DNA of 10,408 nucleotides from assembly GCA_012961755.1 (NCBI GenBank), contig DTYS01000169.1:1-10408 (forward strand), in the 5' to 3' direction. The notes beneath the pieces were generated by a model. It saw nothing but the letters and a program-made list of their open reading frames with translations. It was not told the DNA's origin and did no database searches. Position 1 is the first letter of the stretch; each line of letters starts with the position of its first letter. Both the position numbers and the translations under genes were made by a program. This document shows, piece by piece, positions 6,476 to 10,408 of the stretch. This DNA is from Candidatus Latescibacterota bacterium (lineage in GTDB: Bacteria > Latescibacterota > 4484-107 > B68-G9).

Positions 6476-8323
6476 ATGTTTCGGACGGAGAGGATGGCGT
6501 ACATGAGGCTCCTCCTCCTCAGGGAGGACGCCCTGCGGGCGACCGGGGAGTTGGCCCGGAGGGAGGTGCTCCATCCAGCGTCGGAGGGCCCGACGGGGCA
6601 CAGGTCCGACCCGGGACTTTCGGAGAGGTTCGAGGGGCTATTGAGGAGGATAGAGTCCCTTCGCTCCAAGCTCGGGATAAGGTACCGGCCACTCATCAAG
6701 CCCCAAGATGTATCTTTGGACCCCGAGGGACTGCTTTCGGAGGCCGAGGGGAAGGTTTCCGAGCTCGAGGAAAGGATAGGGGAGGTGGAGGCCAGGAGGG
6801 AGGAGCTCTCCAAAAGGGAGGAGGAGCTCGCCTACCAGGTGGCGGCCTACGAGCTTCTGGAGGACGTGGACCTAGGCCCGGAGCTCTTAGAGGAGCCAAG
6901 GTATGTGGATGTGGTGGTCGGCAAGCTTCCTAGGGCGCAGGCAGACGGGATGGAGGACTACTTAAGGGACCTTATCTGCGCGTGGGAGATTAGGTCCGTG
7001 GGAAGGGACGAGGCAGTGGTGGTCCTGGTAGGGGAAGAGGGAACATCCGATGCCCTTTCGGGCCTCAGGTTCGTGCCGGTGGAGCTGAGGAAGGGGATCA
7101 GCTCCGAAGATCTGGAGCTTGAGAGGTGGAGGATAAGGGAGGAGCTTGCTGACATAGCCGAGGAGATGGAGAATCTGAGGGAGAAATGGGGGGAGAGGCT
7201 ATCCTTCTGGGAGGAGGCCGTAAGGGCAAATTTGAGGCTTCTGAGGGAGATGGAGAAGTTCTCCGGGACCGATGAGGTCGTGGAACTTTCGGGGTTCGTC
7301 CCCTTGAATGAATGTCCCGAGGTCTGTGAGGAGATGGGGCGACTGACGGGTGGAAGGTTCTACGCCGAATACGGTCCCGTCGAAGAGGTGGGGAAGGAAG
7401 AAGATGCGCCCTCGAAGTTCTCGAATCCGAGGTTTCTGAGGGCGTTCGAAAGTTTAGTGGCGACCTACGGGCTCCCCCCTTACGGTGGGCTGGACCCTAC
7501 CCCCATATTGGCCGTCGTGTTTCCCTTCATGTTCGGGGCCATGTTCGGGGATGTGGGCCACGGCATCCTCCTCGCCCTTGCCGGCACACTTTTGGCGTTC
7601 CATCGGAGGTTGAGGAGGAAGTTGGGAAACATGGGCGAGTTTCTGCTCTACGTGGGAGGGGCTTCCGTCATCTTTGGGTTCCTCTTCGGAAGTGCGTTCG
7701 GGTTGGAGTTCGAGCCCATCTGGTTCAGGCCTTCGGGGGATACGATCCGCTTTATGGAGCTTTCGGTGTGTTTCGGCGTGGGGATGATTTCCCTCGGGGT
7801 GCTCCTGAACGTGCTCCAGGTCCTGAGGAGGGAACCTTCCAAGGCCTTCTTCGGACAGTGGGGAATCCTGAGCGGAGCCTTCTACTGGGGAGGGTTGGCC
7901 CTCGTACTTCGTTCGGGAGGGAGAGGGGTCCCGCTCGTCCCTGCAGCCCTGGTCTTCGGGCTTCCCCTCCTGCTCATGATCCTGGGGGGTTTGATATGGG
8001 CCAGGAGGGAGGTCGTGGAGGTCCTCATGGGGCCGGTCGAGGTGGTGATAGGGTACTTCGCTAACACCATATCCTACGTGCGAATAGCAGCATTCGGGCT
8101 CACCCATGCCGCCCTTACGTCGTCAGTGTTCGTTATAGCCGACATGCTCCCGAGGGAGGCCGAAATCTCGACCATCGTCGAGGGGAACCTGCTCATAGTT
8201 GGGCTGGAGGGGCTCATAGTGACGATACAGTGCATGAGGCTCACATACTACGAGTTCTTCTCCAAGTTCTTCCTGGAACAGGGTAGGCCGTTCAGACCTT
8301 TGAGGTTGGTGGAGGCACGATAG
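6476..8323 (+). CDS. atpI: V/A-type ATPase subunit I (membrane stator, a-subunit family)
   Basis: Subunit I forms the ion half-channels next to the K ring and anchors the peripheral stalks. The 615 residues are divided as expected. Residues 1-335 are a cytoplasmic arm, with charged coiled-coil stretches at about 82-122 and 205-262. The remaining residues contain about seven to eight membrane helices. Key motifs are MFGDVGHGILLALAG (356-370) and SYVRIAAFGLTHAAL (533-547), where Arg536 is the essential arginine that faces the proteolipid carboxylate. The final helix carries Glu578 and Gln585 and ends in MRLTYYEFFSKFF (587-599), followed by the usual RPFRPL tail. The ATG at 6476 yields the ERMAYMRLLLL start typical of the family, although its ribosome site is poor; initiation probably relies on termination of subunit C two bases before. 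An internal ATG at 6494 is possible. Confidence 0.95.
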   Translation: MFRTERMAYMRLLLLREDALRATGELARREVLHPASEGPTGHRSDPGLSERFEGLLRRIESLRSKLGIRYRPLIKPQDVSLDPEGLLSEAEGKVSELEERIGEVEARREELSKREEELAYQVAAYELLEDVDLGPELLEEPRYVDVVVGKLPRAQADGMEDYLRDLICAWEIRSVGRDEAVVVLVGEEGTSDALSGLRFVPVELRKGISSEDLELERWRIREELADIAEEMENLREKWGERLSFWEEAVRANLRLLREMEKFSGTDEVVELSGFVPLNECPEVCEEMGRLTGGRFYAEYGPVEEVGKEEDAPSKFSNPRFLRAFESLVATYGLPPYGGLDPTPILAVVFPFMFGAMFGDVGHGILLALAGTLLAFHRRLRRKLGNMGEFLLYVGGASVIFGFLFGSAFGLEFEPIWFRPSGDTIRFMELSVCFGVGMISLGVLLNVLQVLRREPSKAFFGQWGILSGAFYWGGLALVLRSGGRGVPLVPAALVFGLPLLLMILGGLIWARREVVEVLMGPVEVVIGYFANTISYVRIAAFGLTHAALTSSVFVIADMLPREAEISTIVEGNLLIVGLEGLIVTIQCMRLTYYEFFSKFFLEQGRPFRPLRLVEAR

Positions 8324-8336
8324 GAAAGGGGGAGAG

Positions 8337-8693
8337 ATGAGGCTCGCAGGGATCGTAAGGACATCGAGGAAGGTCCTTATAGGATTGGGGCTTCTGGCCT
8401 TGGCGCTCTCGGCCGTAGGGATCGTGACCCTCCTAGACAGCCCCTCCCACGCACAGGAGCCCGGTGCGGTCCCCGCAAGGGCCCAAGGGTTGGGGTTCTT
8501 AGCTGCTGCCTTGGCGGTCCTCGGCTCGTCCATAGGTGCCGGCATAGCGGTCTCAGCAGTGGGGGCCGCTGCCATGGGGGCGGTGGCAGAGAGGCCCGAA
8601 CTTATGGGCAGGTCGCTCATATATGTGGGCCTTGCGGAGGGAATAGCCATATACGGACTCATAATAGCCATAATGATATTGGGCAAGTTATGA
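8337..8693 (+). CDS. atpK: V/A-type ATPase subunit K (proteolipid, c-ring subunit)
   Basis: This rotor-ring proteolipid carries the transported ion. The 118 residues start with an N-terminal hydrophobic segment (about 13-33) preceded by Arg/Lys, which looks like a signal peptide; AxA-type sites occur at SHA (37-39) and at ARA (47-49). Cleavage after Ala49 would leave a 69-residue hairpin, close to a minimal c subunit. The hairpin has helix 1 at about 52-84 (Gly/Ala-rich SSIGAGIAVSAVGAAAMG), the polar loop AERPE and helix 2 at about 91-117 with the ion-binding Glu101 in GLAEGIAIYGL. It is a single hairpin, unlike the double-length four-helix form of some bacteria. GGGGGAGAG immediately precedes the ATG. 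The stop overlaps subunit F by four bases. Confidence 0.93.
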   Translation: MRLAGIVRTSRKVLIGLGLLALALSAVGIVTLLDSPSHAQEPGAVPARAQGLGFLAAALAVLGSSIGAGIAVSAVGAAAMGAVAERPELMGRSLIYVGLAEGIAIYGLIIAIMILGKL

Positions 8694-8995
8694 AGCTTTG
8701 GACCGTCGGGGACGATTTCTTCGTGGGAACCTTCAGGCTCATGGGGGCGGGCGGGACGGTGGTGGAGGACCCCGAGGAGGCCAGAAGGGAGGTAGAGAGG
8801 CTCCTTGAGGAGGGGGACGTCGGTGTCGTGTTGGTCTCCCAAACCATAGCCGACTCGCTCGGGGATGCCTTTTCCTCCTACATAGAGCGGAGGGACCTCC
8901 CCCTGGTCCTGGCGGTCCCGGACGGTAAAGCTCCCGCTAAGGGGGTCGAGGATGTTATGAGGGTCCTCAGGGCGTCCTTAGGGGTCACGTTCTGA
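8690..8995 (+). CDS. atpF: V/A-type ATPase subunit F (central-shaft subunit)
   Basis: This 101-residue soluble alpha/beta protein of the V-ATPase F family binds subunit D in the rotating shaft. The N-terminus MKLWTVGDDFFVGTFRLMGA is the family's first strand-loop-helix, GDVGVVLVSQTIADSL (42-57) is the conserved second core strand and helix, and LPLVLAVPDGK (69-79) is the strand and turn before the C-terminal helix. The ATG lies in the ATGA overlap with the subunit K stop (8690-8693), and the stop shares one base with the start of subunit E in TGATG. No separate promoter is apparent, so expression should depend on coupled translation. It precedes E here, whereas the commoner order places F just before A. 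Confidence 0.92.
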   Translation: MKLWTVGDDFFVGTFRLMGAGGTVVEDPEEARREVERLLEEGDVGVVLVSQTIADSLGDAFSSYIERRDLPLVLAVPDGKAPAKGVEDVMRVLRASLGVTF

Positions 8996-9621
8996 TGAAG
9001 GTCGTGGGGGACGTAAGTAAGCTCGTGGAGGAGATAAGAAGGCGGGCAGAGGAGGACGCCCTGACCGTGCTCGAGAGGGCGCGGAGGGCAGCGGAGCTCG
9101 AGAGGGAAAGGGCAAGACAGGAAGCTGAGAGGCTCCTCAGGGAGGCCGAGGAGAGGGCCAGAAGGGAGGCCGAGGTCTTCCTCAAGCGTTCCGCGGCCCT
9201 GAGCGCAAGGGAGGTCAGGGCGAAAATTTTCTCTGAGAGGGAGAGGATCTTGGGGGAGGTCCTCCATGAGGCCTTGGAACGTGCCCGGTCCATGCCGAGG
9301 GACGGAAGGTACGTCCAAGTTCTGGCGAGGCTCCTGGCTGAAGGAGTCAGTGCTTTGGGAGGCGAAGTAGAGGTGATGCTCCCCCTGCAGGACAGGTCCG
9401 AGCTCTACGGAAGGTGGGATGAGGTGGAGCGAAGGGTGAGGGAGCTGACCGGGATGCAGGTGAGGCTCAAACTTTCCGACGAGACGATATCGGCGTTCGG
9501 GGGGGCCGTCCTCCGCTCCCCCGACGGGAGGAAGCTCTACGACGCCACTTTCGAGGCCAGGGCCGAGGCGCTCAAGGAGGAGGTGGCGAGGATGCTCTTC
9601 GAAGGAGACCACGATGGATAG
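8995..9621 (+). CDS. atpE: V/A-type ATPase subunit E (peripheral stalk subunit)
   Basis: Partner of subunit H in the peripheral stalk. The 208-residue protein splits into two parts. About residues 1-100 are a continuous charged helix full of Ala/Glu/Arg (ERARRAAELERERARQEAER, then LLREAEERARREAEVFLKRS), fitting the coiled coil with H. Residues about 105-208 form a globular domain that caps the A/B head, with LLAEGVSALGGEVEVMLPL (112-130) and, near the end, SAFGGAVLRSPDGRKLYDATFEAR split around FGGAVL. The latter corresponds to the conserved GG-and-D-x-T/F-E-x-R stretch of the family. The start overlaps the subunit F stop by one base (TGATG). Its last eight bases overlap the start of subunit A, whose ribosome site AAGGAG (9602-9607) lies inside the E coding region. 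Confidence 0.92.
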   Translation: MKVVGDVSKLVEEIRRRAEEDALTVLERARRAAELERERARQEAERLLREAEERARREAEVFLKRSAALSAREVRAKIFSERERILGEVLHEALERARSMPRDGRYVQVLARLLAEGVSALGGEVEVMLPLQDRSELYGRWDEVERRVRELTGMQVRLKLSDETISAFGGAVLRSPDGRKLYDATFEARAEALKEEVARMLFEGDHDG

Positions 9622-10408
9622 GCGCGGGGAGATAGTCAAAGTTTCCGGGCCCGTGGTCTTCGCCAGAGGTGTGCCGGACGTCCACATGGGGGATCAGGTC
9701 GAGGTCGGGCCGGAGGGGCTCATAGGTGAGGTGATAGGGATAAGTGGGGACGTCGTGACCGTTCAGGTGTACGAGGAGACGACCGGGCTCAAGCCCGGTA
9801 TGTCGGTGGTATCATCGGGGATGCCGCTTTCGGTGGAGCTCGGACCGGGACTGATAGGTTCGGTGTACGACGGGCTTCAGCGTCCCCTCGAGGTCATAGC
9901 GGACGCGGCGGGCGCCTTCATAGTGAGGGGCGTGAGGGCGAGACCCCTGGACCCGGAGAAGGTCTGGCACTTCTCCCCCTCGGCCGAGGAGGGAGGGGAA
10001 GTATCGGGTGGGGAGGTACTCGGGGAGGTCGGGGAGACCGAAGCGATCGTCCACAGGGTCCTGGTCCCACCCGAGGTCTCGGGGAGGCTCGTCTGGGTGG
10101 CCGAGGAGGGGGACTACAGGGTGGACGAAGTGGTGGCGAGGGTGGAAGCAGGAGGAGGCATAGTGGAACTTAAGCTTTACCACCGCTGGCCCGTCCGGAA
10201 GGCCCGTCCGGCATCCAGGAGGCTCCCTCCCTCCCAGCCGCTCTTCACGGGCCAGAGGGTCCTGGACTTCCTCTTCCCCATAGCCAGGGGGGGGACGGCG
10301 GCCGTACCCGGTGGATTCGGCTCCGGCAAGACTGTGCTCCAGCACCAACTTGCCAAGTGGTCGGACGCGGACGTGATAGTCTACATAGGTTGCGGGGAGA
10401 GGGGAAAC
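9614..10408 (+). CDS. atpA: V/A-type ATPase subunit A (catalytic), N-terminal 265 residues; truncated by the window edge
   Basis: Catalytic ATP-binding subunit of the A3B3 head. The visible part begins RRGEIVKVSGPVVFARGV, the N-terminal beta-barrel typical of A and B subunits. It continues through the YDGLQRPLEVI segment and then the A-specific 'bulge' insertion (about 112-195), which separates V/A catalytic subunits from F-type beta. The ATP-binding P-loop is GGFGSGKT at 233-240, with Lys239 and Thr240 present, followed by the near-invariant LAKWSDADVIVYIGCGERGN (246-265), where the window ends. The residue just before the Phe in the P-loop is Gly, whereas archaeal and Thermus A subunits have Pro. 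The ATG at 9614 is preceded by AAGGAG at a 6-base spacing and overlaps the end of subunit E by eight bases. The catalytic Glu and the rest of the protein lie beyond the right edge. Confidence 0.97.
   Translation, partial: MDRRGEIVKVSGPVVFARGVPDVHMGDQVEVGPEGLIGEVIGISGDVVTVQVYEETTGLKPGMSVVSSGMPLSVELGPGLIGSVYDGLQRPLEVIADAAGAFIVRGVRARPLDPEKVWHFSPSAEEGGEVSGGEVLGEVGETEAIVHRVLVPPEVSGRLVWVAEEGDYRVDEVVARVEAGGGIVELKLYHRWPVRKARPASRRLPPSQPLFTGQRVLDFLFPIARGGTAAVPGGFGSGKTVLQHQLAKWSDADVIVYIGCGERGN

Noticed and set aside
7454..8107. 217-codon open frame on the minus strand opposite subunit I
   Set aside because: Its product is rich in Pro, His, Glu and Gly with no fold signature and lies antisense to the conserved membrane domain of subunit I.

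Overview
The window reads as chromosome of a bacterium, probably a thermophile. The bacterial call rests on a family A DNA polymerase I with its own 5'-nuclease and proofreading domains. The thermophile call is inference: arginine is written mostly as AGG and isoleucine often as ATA, coding strands are strongly purine-rich, the proteins are rich in Glu/Arg/Lys, genes are packed end to end, and the ATPase is of the V/A type. I cannot fix the lineage. Thermotogota, Synergistota and deep candidate phyla with V/A-ATPases are all compatible.

There are two back-to-back transcription units. The left one (about 4962 down to 1, minus strand) encodes a zinc-dependent polyol-type dehydrogenase, an amino-acid permease (APC superfamily) fused to a PTS EIIA-type domain, and then DNA polymerase I, which runs off the left edge. 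The gaps are only 18 and 12 bases, so all three are probably co-transcribed.

The right unit (about 5040 to 10408, plus strand) is a V/A-type ATPase operon in the order small membrane protein, H, C, I, K, F, E, A; A is cut by the right edge. Almost every junction is an overlap (ATGA or TGATG) or a gap of at most 13 bases, which points to translational coupling of subunits of one machine. H and E form the peripheral stalks. C joins the central stalk to the K ring. F is a central-stalk subunit. I and K are the membrane motor. A is the catalytic subunit. Subunits B and D are not in the window and would be expected downstream.

The 217-base divergent spacer (4843-5059) holds two well-formed sigma70-type promoters facing away from each other. 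Their -35 boxes are only 7 bases apart and form an imperfect inverted repeat. The minus-strand promoter leaves a leader of about 120 nt before the dehydrogenase; the plus-strand one leaves about 20 nt before the small membrane protein.

I see no tRNA, rRNA, CRISPR array, insertion sequence or convincing intrinsic terminator. The most interesting points are an unannotated 35-residue membrane protein coupled to the ATPase operon, the permease-EIIA fusion with its phosphorylatable histidine kept, the divergent promoter architecture, and an exact 33-bp hendecad duplication in the stalk subunit H.
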